From Mesorhizobium wenxiniae (lineage in GTDB: Bacteria > Pseudomonadota > Alphaproteobacteria > Rhizobiales > Rhizobiaceae), in assembly GCF_002284535.1 (NCBI RefSeq), contig NZ_NPKH01000011.1, positions 137,115 to 201,114 of the forward strand: DNA of 64,000 nt, in the 5' to 3' direction. The position numbers were made by a program, and so were the translations under genes. The first letter of the stretch is position 1; every line of letters starts with the position of its first letter. The notes under the pieces are model-generated. The model made no database searches. It was given only the letters and a program-made list of their open reading frames with translations, and was not told the origin of the DNA. Of this stretch, positions 47,755 to 56,096 are shown piece after piece.

Positions 47755-48384
47755 ATGAAGACCGTGAAATTCACCGCCATGAAGGACGGCGACCGCGACG
47801 ACTACGCGTTCCTCACCGAGCACGAGATCGACTATGCGGCGAAGACCGGTGAACGGCTGCTTGATGCGCTTGTCCAGCTCGACGAAGGCTTGTCCGGCTA
47901 CAAGATCACCCGGCTCGGCCATTCGCTCCAGGCGGCGACGCGCGCATGGCGCGACGGCGCCGACACCGACTGGATGGCCTGCGCGCTGCTGCACGACATC
48001 GGCGACATCTACGCACCCTACAATCACGACGAATATGCAGCTTCGATCCTAAAACCCTTCGTGCGCGAGCAGTGCACCTGGGTGGTGGAAAAGCACGGTG
48101 ACTTCCAGCGCCTCTATTACGCCCACCATCTCGGCGGCAATCCCCATGCCCGCGACCGTTTCGCCGGCCATCTTTATTTCGACGACTGCGACCAGTTCTG
48201 CGAGCGCTGGGACCAGTCGAGCTTCGATCCGGATTACGAGACGCTGCCGATCGATTTCTTCCGGCCCATCGTGCTCGAAGTGTTTGCGCGCAGGGCCTAT
48301 GACCCCACCGTGATCCGCGCCGGCGAGCGCGTGCCTCTCATCGATCTGGAAATAGCCAGGACAAGAACCGGAGCCTCCGCATGA
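47755..48384 (+). CDS. HD-domain protein in carnitine operon (possible diiron oxygenase)
   Basis: A 209-residue HD-domain protein. His56 lies in GHSLQAA, and His80-Asp81 in CALLHDIGD. Further candidates are His91, His114, His124/125 and Asp153 in ERWDQSSFDPDY. The spacing of HxxQ and LLHDIG, and the late WDQ...DPDY...LP segment, recall the HD-domain oxygenases (MIOX, PhnZ, TmpB) more than phosphohydrolases. It sits between cdhC and cdhA, where pseudomonads place the betainyl-CoA thioesterase gene. The function is unknown. Its stop overlaps the next start (ATGA). Confidence 0.8.
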   Translation: MKTVKFTAMKDGDRDDYAFLTEHEIDYAAKTGERLLDALVQLDEGLSGYKITRLGHSLQAATRAWRDGADTDWMACALLHDIGDIYAPYNHDEYAASILKPFVREQCTWVVEKHGDFQRLYYAHHLGGNPHARDRFAGHLYFDDCDQFCERWDQSSFDPDYETLPIDFFRPIVLEVFARRAYDPTVIRAGERVPLIDLEIARTRTGASA

Positions 48385-49454
48385 GCATCATCACCAAGGC
48401 AGCTGCAATCGGCGGCGGCGTCATCGGCGCCGGCTGGGTAGCGCGGCTGCTCTTGAATGGCATCGACGTGTCGATTTTCGATCCCGACCCGGAAGCTTCG
48501 CGCAAGGTCGGCGAAGTGATGAAAGGCGCGCGCCGCGCCTACAAACAGATGCTGCCCGACGGCCTCCCAAAAGAGGGCAAACTGACCTTTGCCAAGACCA
48601 TCGCCGATGCCGTCGCCGATGCCGATTTCATCCAGGAAAGCGTACCGGAACGGCTCGAACTGAAACACCGCGTGCTGGCCGAGATCGACCTTTATGCGCC
48701 GGCCAACGCCATCGTCGGCTCCTCGACCTCCGGCATCAAGCCGACCGACATGCAGGTGGCGATGAAGAAGCATCCGGAGCGGCTGGTCGTCGGCCATCCG
48801 TTCAACCCGGTCTACCTCCTGCCGCTGGTCGAGATCGTCGGCGGCGAACAGACCTTTCCCGAGGCGATCGAAGTCGCCAAGGAGATGTACGCCTCGATCG
48901 GCATGAAGCCGGTGGTGATCCGCAAGGAGATCGAGGCTTTCGTCGGCGACCGCCTGCTGGAGGCGGCATGGCGCGAGGCGCTGTGGCTGATCAAGGATGG
49001 CATCTGCACGGTCGAGGAACTCGACGACATCATGCGCTATGGCTTCGGCCTGCGCTGGGCGCAGATGGGCATGTTCCAGGTCTATCGCGTCGCCGGCGGC
49101 GAGGCCGGCATGCGCCATTTCATGGCGCAGTTCGGGCCGTGCCTGAAATGGCCATGGACCAAGCTGATGGATGTGCCGGAGTTCAACGACGAACTGGTCG
49201 ACCTGATCGCCACCCAGTCGGACGACCAGGCGCATGGCCTGTCGATCCGTGAGCTCGAAAAGATCCGCGACGACAATCTGGTGGCCATCATGGAGGCGCT
49301 GTCGAAGCAGAACAAAGGCAAGGGCTGGGGCGCCGGCGCCTTGCACAAGGACTATACCAAGCAGCTCGCCAAGCTTGCGGCGAAGAAGCCCACCGCTTCC
49401 AAGGCGGCCGAAAAAGCCAAGGCTGAAAAGCCGAAGAAAAAGAAGAAAGGCTAA
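48381..49454 (+). CDS. L-carnitine 3-dehydrogenase
   Basis: A 357-residue member of the 3-hydroxyacyl-CoA dehydrogenase family. It has an N-terminal NAD-binding fold (AAIGGGVIGAGWVARLLLNGI), the catalytic HPFNPVYLLPLVEIVGG with EALWLIKDG, and the C-terminal helical domain. It oxidises L-carnitine to 3-dehydrocarnitine. Some rhizobial enzymes carry a fused thioesterase; here the chain instead ends in a lysine/alanine tail (ASKAAEKAKAEKPKKKKKG), so no thioesterase is present. It overlaps the HD-domain gene. Confidence 0.9.
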   Translation: MSIITKAAAIGGGVIGAGWVARLLLNGIDVSIFDPDPEASRKVGEVMKGARRAYKQMLPDGLPKEGKLTFAKTIADAVADADFIQESVPERLELKHRVLAEIDLYAPANAIVGSSTSGIKPTDMQVAMKKHPERLVVGHPFNPVYLLPLVEIVGGEQTFPEAIEVAKEMYASIGMKPVVIRKEIEAFVGDRLLEAAWREALWLIKDGICTVEELDDIMRYGFGLRWAQMGMFQVYRVAGGEAGMRHFMAQFGPCLKWPWTKLMDVPEFNDELVDLIATQSDDQAHGLSIRELEKIRDDNLVAIMEALSKQNKGKGWGAGALHKDYTKQLAKLAAKKPTASKAAEKAKAEKPKKKKKG

Positions 49455-49458
49455 TACT

Positions 49459-50622
49459 ATGGAATTTGGCCTCTCCGAAGAACAGAAACTGATCGTCGAG
49501 ACGACGCGCGCCTTCGTCGAGAATGAGCTCTACCCGCATGAGCGCGAAGTCGAGCGCACCGGCGTGCTGCGCCGTGAGCTGATCGAGGAGATCAAGGCCA
49601 AGGCAATCGAAGCCGGTCTCTATGCCGCCAACATGCCGACGGAAGTCGGCGGCGCCGGGCTCGACACGGTGACCTGGCTGCTTTACGAAAAAGAGCTCGG
49701 CCGTGCCAATTACGCGCTGCACTGGACCTGCGTGGCGCGGCCTTCCAACATCCTGTTGGCCGGCACGCCGGAGCAGCGCGAGAAATACCTTTATCCCTGC
49801 ATTCGCGGCGACAAATGGGACTGCCTGGCGATGACCGAGCCGGGTGCCGGCTCCGACCTGCGCGGCATGAAGGCGACCGCCGTGCAGGACGGCGACGACT
49901 GGCTGCTGAACGGCACCAAGCATTTCATCAGCCATGCCGACCTTGCCGATTTTGCCATCGTCTTCATGGCCTCGGGCGAAGAGGAGACGCCGCGCGGCAA
50001 ACGCAAGAAGATCACCGCCTTTTTCGTCGACAAGGGCACCAAGGGTTTCACGGTGCGCGACGGCTATCGCAACGTCTCGCATCGCGGCTACACCAACGCC
50101 ATCCTCGAATTCGACGATTGCCGCTTGCCCGGAGCCCAAGTGCTCGGCGAGGTCCACAAGGGCTTCGACGTCGCCAATTCATGGCTTGGCGCAACCCGCC
50201 TGCAGGTCGGCGCCACCTGTCTCGGCCGGGCCGAGCGGGCGCTTGGCCATGCCGTCGAATACGCCGCGCAGCGGCAGCAATTCGGCCAGCAGATCGGCAA
50301 GTTCCAGGGCGTATCGTTCAAGCTCGCCGACATGGCGACCGAACTGAAGGCGGCCGACCTGATGGTGTTCGAAGCCGGCTGGAAGTACGATCAGGGCACC
50401 GTCACTGATCAGGACATGGCCATGGCCAAGTTGAAGGCCACCGAAATGCTTGCCTTCGTCGCCGATGAAGCAATCCAGATCCATGGCGGCATGGGGCTGA
50501 TGGACGACCTGCCGCTGGAGCGCATCTGGCGCGACGCCCGCGTCGAGCGCATCTGGGAAGGCACCTCGGAAATCCAGCGCCACATTATCTCGCGGGCGCT
50601 GTTGCGCCCGTTCGGGGGCTGA
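49459..50622 (+). CDS. Acyl-CoA dehydrogenase, likely gamma-butyrobetainyl-CoA dehydrogenase
   Basis: A 387-residue FAD enzyme with the complete family fold: MEFGLSEEQKLIVETTRAFV, CLAMTEPGAGSDLRGMKATA, the AAQRQQFGQQIGKFQG region and the C-terminal HGGMGLMDDLPLERIWRDARVERIWEGTSEIQ. By context it resembles CaiA and would interconvert gamma-butyrobetainyl-CoA and crotonobetainyl-CoA. In an aerobic rhizobium the oxidation direction is expected. It begins four bases after the carnitine dehydrogenase stop. Confidence 0.87.
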   Translation: MEFGLSEEQKLIVETTRAFVENELYPHEREVERTGVLRRELIEEIKAKAIEAGLYAANMPTEVGGAGLDTVTWLLYEKELGRANYALHWTCVARPSNILLAGTPEQREKYLYPCIRGDKWDCLAMTEPGAGSDLRGMKATAVQDGDDWLLNGTKHFISHADLADFAIVFMASGEEETPRGKRKKITAFFVDKGTKGFTVRDGYRNVSHRGYTNAILEFDDCRLPGAQVLGEVHKGFDVANSWLGATRLQVGATCLGRAERALGHAVEYAAQRQQFGQQIGKFQGVSFKLADMATELKAADLMVFEAGWKYDQGTVTDQDMAMAKLKATEMLAFVADEAIQIHGGMGLMDDLPLERIWRDARVERIWEGTSEIQRHIISRALLRPFGG

Positions 50623-50625
50623 TCG

Positions 50626-52704
50626 ATGCACAAACTTGAGCGCCTTTTGCGCCCGCGAACGATTGCCGTCTTCGGCGGCGCGCAGGCTGCCGCCGTCGTC
50701 GCGCAGTCGATCAAGATGGGCTTTGCCGGCGAGATCTGGCCGGTGCACCCGACCAAGGAGGAGGTCGCCGGCCGCAAGGCCTATCGCTCGGTGGCCGACC
50801 TGCCTGCAGCGCCGGACGCTGCCTTTGTCGGCGTCAACCGGCATTTGACCATAGAAGTGGTCAAGGCGTTGGCCGAGCGCGGTGCCGGCGGCGCCGTCTG
50901 CTTTGCCGCCGGCTTTCTCGAGACCGAGGCCTATGACGAGGACGGCGAGCGGCTGCAGGCCGAACTAGTCGCAGCGGCCGGCCAGATGCCGATCATCGGG
51001 CCGAACTGCTACGGCCTGATCAATTATGCCGACGGCGCGCTTTTATGGCCCGACCAGCATGGCGGCATCAGGCTGGCCGAGGGTGGCCGCGGGGTCGCCA
51101 TCATCACCCAATCGTCGAACATCGCCATCAACATGACTATGCAGAAGCGCGGCCTGCCGATCGCCTTTCTGATGACCGCCGGCAACCAGGCACAGACCGG
51201 CCTTTCCGAAATGGCGCTCGGCCTGATCGAGGACGATCGCGTCACTTCGCTCGGCCTGCATATCGAGGCCTTCGATTCAGTAGCCGGCTTCGAAAGGCTG
51301 GCCGCGCGGGCGCGAGAGCTGAAGAAACCGATCATCGCCATGAAGGTCGGCCGCTCCGAGCAGGCGCGGCAAGCGACCGTCTCGCATACCGCGTCGCTGG
51401 CCGGCTCGGACGCTGCCTCGGGCGCCTTCCTGAAGCGGCTCGGCATCGCCCGCGTCGATTCCATCCCTGCCTTCATCGAGGCGCTCAAGCTGCTGCACGT
51501 CACCGGTCCCCTGCCCGGCTACCGGCTGTCGTCGATGAGCTGTTCGGGCGGCGAAGCGTCTGTCATGGCCGACAGCGCAGAAGGCCGCTGGGTGAATTTC
51601 CCGGCGCTGACCGACACGCATCGCGCCCACGTCAAATCGACGCTCGGGCCGCTGGTTGCGGTGGCCAACCCGCTCGACTACCACACCTTCATCTGGAACA
51701 ACGAGCCGGCGATGACCGCCACCTTCACCGCCATGGTGTCGGGCGGCTTCGACCTCAACATGCTGGTGCTCGATTTCCCGCGCCCCGACCGATGCTCCGA
51801 TACCGACTGGTGGACGACGCTGCGCGCCTTCGAATCGGCGCTGACGTCCAACAAGGCGCAGGGCGCAATCGTCTCCTCGCTGCCGGAGAACCTGCCCGAG
51901 GAATACACCGCCGGGCTGATGGCACGCGGCATGGTGCCGTTGTTCGGCATTTCCGAGGCAATGGACGCCGCCCAGGCGGCCGCCTTCATCGGCTGGGCCT
52001 GGCGCGAGCCGCAGGCGCAGCCGATCGACACCTCCGCGTCAGGTGCGCCGGCCAGCGACCATGTCACGCCTGACGAGGCCGAGGCGAAAGCGCGGCTGAT
52101 CGAGGCCGGGCTTCCCGTGCCGAGGGGCGAACGCGCCGGCAATGCGGTCGACGCGGTGATCTCCTCGATGGCGCTCGGTTTTCCGGTTGCGCTGAAGGCT
52201 TTGGGCGTCACTCACAAATCCGAGCTCGGCGCGGTGCGGCTTAACCTCAGGGATGCCGAATCCGTCAGCACCGCCGCCCATGATCTCTATGCGCTCGGCA
52301 CCGGCCTCTATGTCGAGCGCATGGTGCGCGACGGCGTCGCCGAACTGCTCGTCGGCTTCACCCGCGACCCGATGTTCGGCGCGGTTATGACGCTCGGCAC
52401 CGGTGGTGTGCTGGTCGAACTGCTGCGCGACAGCGTCACGCTGATGCTGCCGGCGACACGCGACGACATCGAGGCGGCATTGCGCGGGCTCAAATTGTTC
52501 CCGCTGCTCGAAGGCTATCGCGGCCGGCCCAAGGCCGATGTCGCGGCCGCCATCGATGCGATATCAGGCATCGCCGCCTTCGTGCAGGAAAATGCCGGCG
52601 AGATCGAGGAACTCGACATCAATCCGCTGATCGTCAGCGCGCAAGGCAAAGGCGCCTGGATCGCCGACGCGCTGCTGGTGCTTGGAGAGAAAAAGAATGT
52701 CTGA
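50626..52704 (+). CDS. Acyl-CoA synthetase, ADP-forming (fused alpha/beta) type
   Basis: A 692-residue protein joining the CoA-binding and ligase domains (RPRTIAVFGGAQAAAVV, PIIGPNCYGLINYADGA; the phospho-histidine region is in ATVSHTASLAGSD) to a C-terminal ATP-grasp domain (GFPVALKALGVTHKSELGAVRLNL, IEELDINPLIV). It makes acyl-CoA from acid, ATP and CoA, giving ADP and phosphate. In this operon it may activate gamma-butyrobetaine, crotonobetaine or carnitine in place of the AMP-forming CaiC. Its end overlaps caiD. Confidence 0.87.
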   Translation: MHKLERLLRPRTIAVFGGAQAAAVVAQSIKMGFAGEIWPVHPTKEEVAGRKAYRSVADLPAAPDAAFVGVNRHLTIEVVKALAERGAGGAVCFAAGFLETEAYDEDGERLQAELVAAAGQMPIIGPNCYGLINYADGALLWPDQHGGIRLAEGGRGVAIITQSSNIAINMTMQKRGLPIAFLMTAGNQAQTGLSEMALGLIEDDRVTSLGLHIEAFDSVAGFERLAARARELKKPIIAMKVGRSEQARQATVSHTASLAGSDAASGAFLKRLGIARVDSIPAFIEALKLLHVTGPLPGYRLSSMSCSGGEASVMADSAEGRWVNFPALTDTHRAHVKSTLGPLVAVANPLDYHTFIWNNEPAMTATFTAMVSGGFDLNMLVLDFPRPDRCSDTDWWTTLRAFESALTSNKAQGAIVSSLPENLPEEYTAGLMARGMVPLFGISEAMDAAQAAAFIGWAWREPQAQPIDTSASGAPASDHVTPDEAEAKARLIEAGLPVPRGERAGNAVDAVISSMALGFPVALKALGVTHKSELGAVRLNLRDAESVSTAAHDLYALGTGLYVERMVRDGVAELLVGFTRDPMFGAVMTLGTGGVLVELLRDSVTLMLPATRDDIEAALRGLKLFPLLEGYRGRPKADVAAAIDAISGIAAFVQENAGEIEELDINPLIVSAQGKGAWIADALLVLGEKKNV

Positions 52705-53479
52705 CGTCATCACCACCCGCCGCGAGGGCACCATTCTCGAAGTCACGCTCGACCGGCCCAAGGCCAATGCCATCGACCTGAAGACCTCGCGCCTGATGGG
52801 CGAAACGTTCAAGGCGTTCCGCGACGATCCGGGTCTGCGGGTCGCCATTGTCACGACCGCCGGCGATAAGTTCTTCTGCGCCGGCTGGGATCTGAAGGCC
52901 GCGGCCGGCGGCGATGCGGTCGACGGCGACTATGGCGTTGGCGGGTTCGGCGGGCTGCAGGAATTGCGCGACCTCAACAAGCCGGTCATCGCCTGCGTCA
53001 ACGGCATGGCGGTCGGCGGCGGTTTCGAGCTGGCGCTATCCTGCGACCTCATCTACGCGTCGGATCATTCCTCCTTTGCGCTGCCCGAAATCCGTGCCGG
53101 CACTTTGGCTGACGCAGCGACGATCAAGCTGCCGAAGCGCATTCCCTATCACGTCGCCATGGATCTTTTGCTCACCGGCCGCTGGATGGATGTCGCCGAG
53201 GCGCATCGCTGGGGCCTGGTCAACGAGGTGCTGCCCAAGGACAGGCTCGAAGACCGCGTCTGGGAGATCGCACGGCTGCTGGCCGACGGTCCGCCGCTGG
53301 TCTTTGCCGCGATCAAGGAGACGGCGCGGATCGCCGAATCGCTCACCTTCCAGGACGCGATGAACCGGGTGACGCGCCGCCAATTGCCGACGGTTGACGC
53401 ACTGTACGGCTCGGAGGACAATCTCGAGGGCTTTCGCGCCTTTGCCGAAAAGCGAGACCCGGTGTGGAAGGGAAAATGA
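52697..53479 (+). CDS. caiD: Crotonobetainyl-CoA hydratase / carnitinyl-CoA dehydratase
   Basis: A 260-residue enoyl-CoA hydratase-family enzyme very like Escherichia coli CaiD along its length: GTILEVTLDRPKANAIDLKT, KFFCAGWDLKAAAGG, the oxyanion region NGMAVGGGFELALSCD and the C-terminal FAEKRDPVWKGK. It hydrates crotonobetainyl-CoA to L-carnitinyl-CoA. The ATG at 52697, eight bases inside the previous gene, has a GGAGAG site. Last gene of the operon. Confidence 0.92.
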   Translation: MSDVITTRREGTILEVTLDRPKANAIDLKTSRLMGETFKAFRDDPGLRVAIVTTAGDKFFCAGWDLKAAAGGDAVDGDYGVGGFGGLQELRDLNKPVIACVNGMAVGGGFELALSCDLIYASDHSSFALPEIRAGTLADAATIKLPKRIPYHVAMDLLLTGRWMDVAEAHRWGLVNEVLPKDRLEDRVWEIARLLADGPPLVFAAIKETARIAESLTFQDAMNRVTRRQLPTVDALYGSEDNLEGFRAFAEKRDPVWKGK

Positions 53480-53504
53480 TCCTGCGGAGATGATGGCTTT
53501 TCTT

Positions 53505-53668
53505 CCCACCCCCCTCTGGCCTGCCGGGCATCTCCCCCTCAAGGGGGGAGATTGGCAGCTTCGGCCCATTCACCCTTCCTGCCGCGCTGGAGATTGGCGA
53601 AAGCCGATGCGACATCCGATCTCCCCCCTTGAGGGGGAGATGGCCGGCAGGACAGAGGGGGGTGCCCA
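53505..53668. repeat. RIME-like intergenic palindromic element
   Basis: The left end (CACCCCCCTCTGGCCTGCCGG then CATCTCCCCCTCAAGGGGGG) and the right end (ATCTCCCCCTTGAGGGGGAG then ATGGCCGGCAGGACAGAGGG) are inverted repeats of about 45 bases around a 70-base centre. Each arm also contains its own small palindrome. The element lies in the spacer between caiD and the alpha/beta hydrolase. Its inner palindromes match the termini of the element inside xdhC. Confidence 0.8.
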
Positions 53669-53698
53669 GGCGGATTCGTTACGATCCGTTCAGTTCCC

Positions 53699-54640
53699 AT
53701 GACCGACTACAAAAAGCTGATCGACGCCGAGACCTGGGCCTTCATCGAGCGGACCAATTCCTATTATCCACCGGATACGATCGACTACACGATCGACCAG
53801 CAGCGCGAAATCTACGACCGCATGTGCCGCGAGTTCTCTGCCGGCTATCCGCAAGGGGTTACGGCGGAAACCACCGCCATTGTCACGCCCTCGCATCCGA
53901 TCCCGATCCGCATCTATCGGACCCCGGCGCCGGAAGCGGCGGCGATGGTGCTTTATTTCCACGGCGGCGGTTTTATTCTCGGCGGGCTCGACAGCCATGA
54001 CGATATCTGCGCCGAGCTTTGCGGCCGCACCGGCTATGAAGTGGTTTCGGTCGACTACCGGCTGGCGCCGGAACATCTTCATCCGGCCGCCTTCGACGAT
54101 GCCATCAGCGCCTTCGAATGGGCGGCGACGACTTACAAGCGCCCGATCCTGCTTTGCGGCGACAGCGCCGGCGGCAATCTCGCCGCTGCGGTCAGCCACG
54201 CAACACGCGGCCATGCGCGAAGGCCGATCGGCCAGGTACTGATCTATCCCGGCCTTGGCGGCGACCGCACGCAGGGTTCTTACGTGACCCATGCCGAGGC
54301 GCCGATGCTGACAGTGCGCGACCTCGATTTCTACACGAATATCAGGACCGGCGGCAAAGACCGCACCGGAGATCTCACGCTGTCGCCGCTGGCCGACGCC
54401 GATTCTGCCAATCTGCCGCCCACCGTGCTGATCACCGCACAATGCGACCCGCTCTCGTCGGACGGCGAGGCCTATCGCGACCGCGTCTTTGCGGCAGACG
54501 GCCACGCCTTCTGGTTCGAAGAGCCGGGGCTGGTACATGGCTATCTCAGAGCCCGGCATACGGTCGGCCGCGCCCGCTCGAGCTTTACCCGGATCGTCGA
54601 CGCGGTAGCGGTTCTGGGACGCGGCGAGTGGATCTGGTAA
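53699..54640 (+). CDS. Alpha/beta hydrolase, hormone-sensitive-lipase family
   Basis: A 313-residue esterase. The oxyanion motif LYFHGGGFILGG (about residue 85), the nucleophile motif LCGDSAGGNLAA (Ser near 155), the aspartate in TAQCDPLSSDG and the histidine in VHGYLRAR are all intact. Members hydrolyse short-chain esters. No signal peptide. It follows a palindromic repeat, so it is probably a separate transcription unit. Confidence 0.9.
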   Translation: MTDYKKLIDAETWAFIERTNSYYPPDTIDYTIDQQREIYDRMCREFSAGYPQGVTAETTAIVTPSHPIPIRIYRTPAPEAAAMVLYFHGGGFILGGLDSHDDICAELCGRTGYEVVSVDYRLAPEHLHPAAFDDAISAFEWAATTYKRPILLCGDSAGGNLAAAVSHATRGHARRPIGQVLIYPGLGGDRTQGSYVTHAEAPMLTVRDLDFYTNIRTGGKDRTGDLTLSPLADADSANLPPTVLITAQCDPLSSDGEAYRDRVFAADGHAFWFEEPGLVHGYLRARHTVGRARSSFTRIVDAVAVLGRGEWIW

Positions 54641-54646
54641 AGGGGT

Positions 54647-54888
54647 CTAGCCCATCCCGCGTGACGCCGCGCGGCCGGCGCTGCGGCCCGGAAAAGATGC
54701 AGCCGCCGAGAAACGTGCCTTCCAGCGCCGCGTACCATGAGCGAATCGACGAGGAAGATGCCGCCGAGCGACTGGACCGGCTCCTGGTCGACGACGACGA
54801 TCTTCTTGCCGGCCTCGGCCAGTTCCGCCGCGGCGACGAGGCCGGCAAGGCCGGCGTCGACAATGATCACATCGGCATCGTCAGCCAT
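54647..54888 (-). pseudogene. FAD-binding dehydrogenase remnant with internal deletion
   Basis: The first 45 residues (MADDADVIIVDAGLAGLVAAAE ... KKIVVVDQEPVQSLGG) are the N terminus of a KstD-like FAD-binding dehydrogenase. About a dozen codons later another frame reads ALEGTFLGGCIFSG, which is the usual C-terminal FAD motif. A third frame gives AGRAASRG and a stop. The central part, normally about 450 residues, is gone and frames are shifted. The dinucleotide motif also has Asp for Gly (VDAGLAGL). Confidence 0.78.
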
Positions 54889-54928
54889 TCTCTCCTCCCC
54901 CGGCTCTCCTCCCGGCTTTGACGGATCG

Positions 54929-55915
54929 TCAGACCGTCTCCCAGCCTTCCTTCTCGCCGGCGCGGAAGATGGCGTCGATGACCTTCTGGTTGAGCACCGA
55001 CTCTTCCAGCGTAAAGACGCGGTCGGTGCCGCCCTGTGCCGCCCGCGCGAACGCCTCGACCTCCAGCCGGTATTGCTGCATGCCGGGGAAGCGGAACACT
55101 TGCGCCTCGCTGTGGTTCTGGTTGTGCAGCTCGATGCGATGATGGTCGTAGATGCCGGCGTTGAACGGCGAAAGCACCTCGATGAAGCCCTTCTCGCCGT
55201 GGAATACCATCACCTGCCGCGCCGCCATCTGCGTCGACAGGTAGAACGACAGTTCGAAGTCGCCGAAATCGGCGCGGATCGAAGAGTAGATGTCGGTGCC
55301 GAACGTCTTGTCGCGTTCGATCGTCGCCTGGACGCGCAGCGGCTCCTTGCCCGTCGAAAAACGAGTCGATACCGTCGGGTAAACGCCGATGTCGGGCAGC
55401 GCGCCGCCGCCGAGATCGAGCTGGTTGCGCATGTTCTTGGGATCGACATTGTAGTAGGAGAACGCGCCCTGCACATGGCGCAGCCGGCCGATGGCGCCGT
55501 TGGCGATCAGCTCGCGCACCTTGATCCATTGCAGGTGGTAGACGACCATGAAGGCTTCGCAGACGAGCACGTTCTTGGCGTCGCGCAGCTTGATCAGCGG
55601 CGGAATCTCCTTGGCATCGAGGGCCAGCGGCTTTTCGACCAGAACATGCTTGCCGGCCTCGATCGCCTTGGCGGTCCATTCGACATGCTGCGCGGTCGGC
55701 AGCGGGATGTAGACGCCGTCGACGTCCTTGGATGCGAGCAGCTCGTCATAGGAACCGAAGGCATGGGGCGCGCCGAAACGATCGGCCAGGGCACGGGCCC
55801 TCGAAATGTCGCGGCTGGCGATCGCGGACAGCACGCCGTTCTCCGCCTCGACTATTGCGGGCAAAAGATGCTCGCGGCCGATCTTGGCCGTCGACAAAAC
55901 ACCCCATCGGAACAT
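54929..55915 (-). CDS. Gfo/Idh/MocA-family oxidoreductase
   Basis: A 328-residue NAD(P)-dependent dehydrogenase. The N-terminal Rossmann fold ([20 protein letters not shown]) and the conserved lysine motif [12 protein letters not shown] (about residue 95) precede the C-terminal alpha/beta domain ([21 protein letters not shown]). Family members act on sugars, inositols or trans-dihydrodiols. No sugar genes are adjacent, so the substrate is not predictable. Confidence 0.9.
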   Translation of the reverse strand: MFRWGVLSTAKIGREHLLPAIVEAENGVLSAIASRDISRARALADRFGAPHAFGSYDELLASKDVDGVYIPLPTAQHVEWTAKAIEAGKHVLVEKPLALDAKEIPPLIKLRDAKNVLVCEAFMVVYHLQWIKVRELIANGAIGRLRHVQGAFSYYNVDPKNMRNQLDLGGGALPDIGVYPTVSTRFSTGKEPLRVQATIERDKTFGTDIYSSIRADFGDFELSFYLSTQMAARQVMVFHGEKGFIEVLSPFNAGIYDHHRIELHNQNHSEAQVFRFPGMQQYRLEVEAFARAAQGGTDRVFTLEESVLNQKVIDAIFRAGEKEGWETV

Positions 55916-56049
55916 CAGGCTTCTCCATCTTTAAATTGCAGACGTCGAGGTTTGCCTGAAATCGGCGGAAAAGCCAACGCGAACCATGGCAGGGAGCAAG
56001 GCGATCGTCTGCGGCTTGTTCGGGTGCCGGCGCTGCCCTCCGCAGAGCT

Positions 56050-56086
56050 TGGGTTCCTCGTGCCACGTAGCGGGAAGAGGAACCCA
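56050..56086. other. Inverted repeat downstream of yceI
   Basis: TGGGTTCCTC and GAGGAACCCA form a ten-base-pair stem with a 17-base loop, 10 bases beyond the end of the YceI gene. There is no T-run on the minus strand. It may terminate yceI or be a local palindromic repeat. The rest of the spacer to 55916 shows nothing else. Confidence 0.45.
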
Positions 56087-56096
56087 GGTCCAAAGG

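Noticed and set aside
56050..56086. The palindrome after yceI as a firm terminator
   Set aside because: The loop is long and no T-run follows on the minus strand, so I list it only as an inverted repeat.
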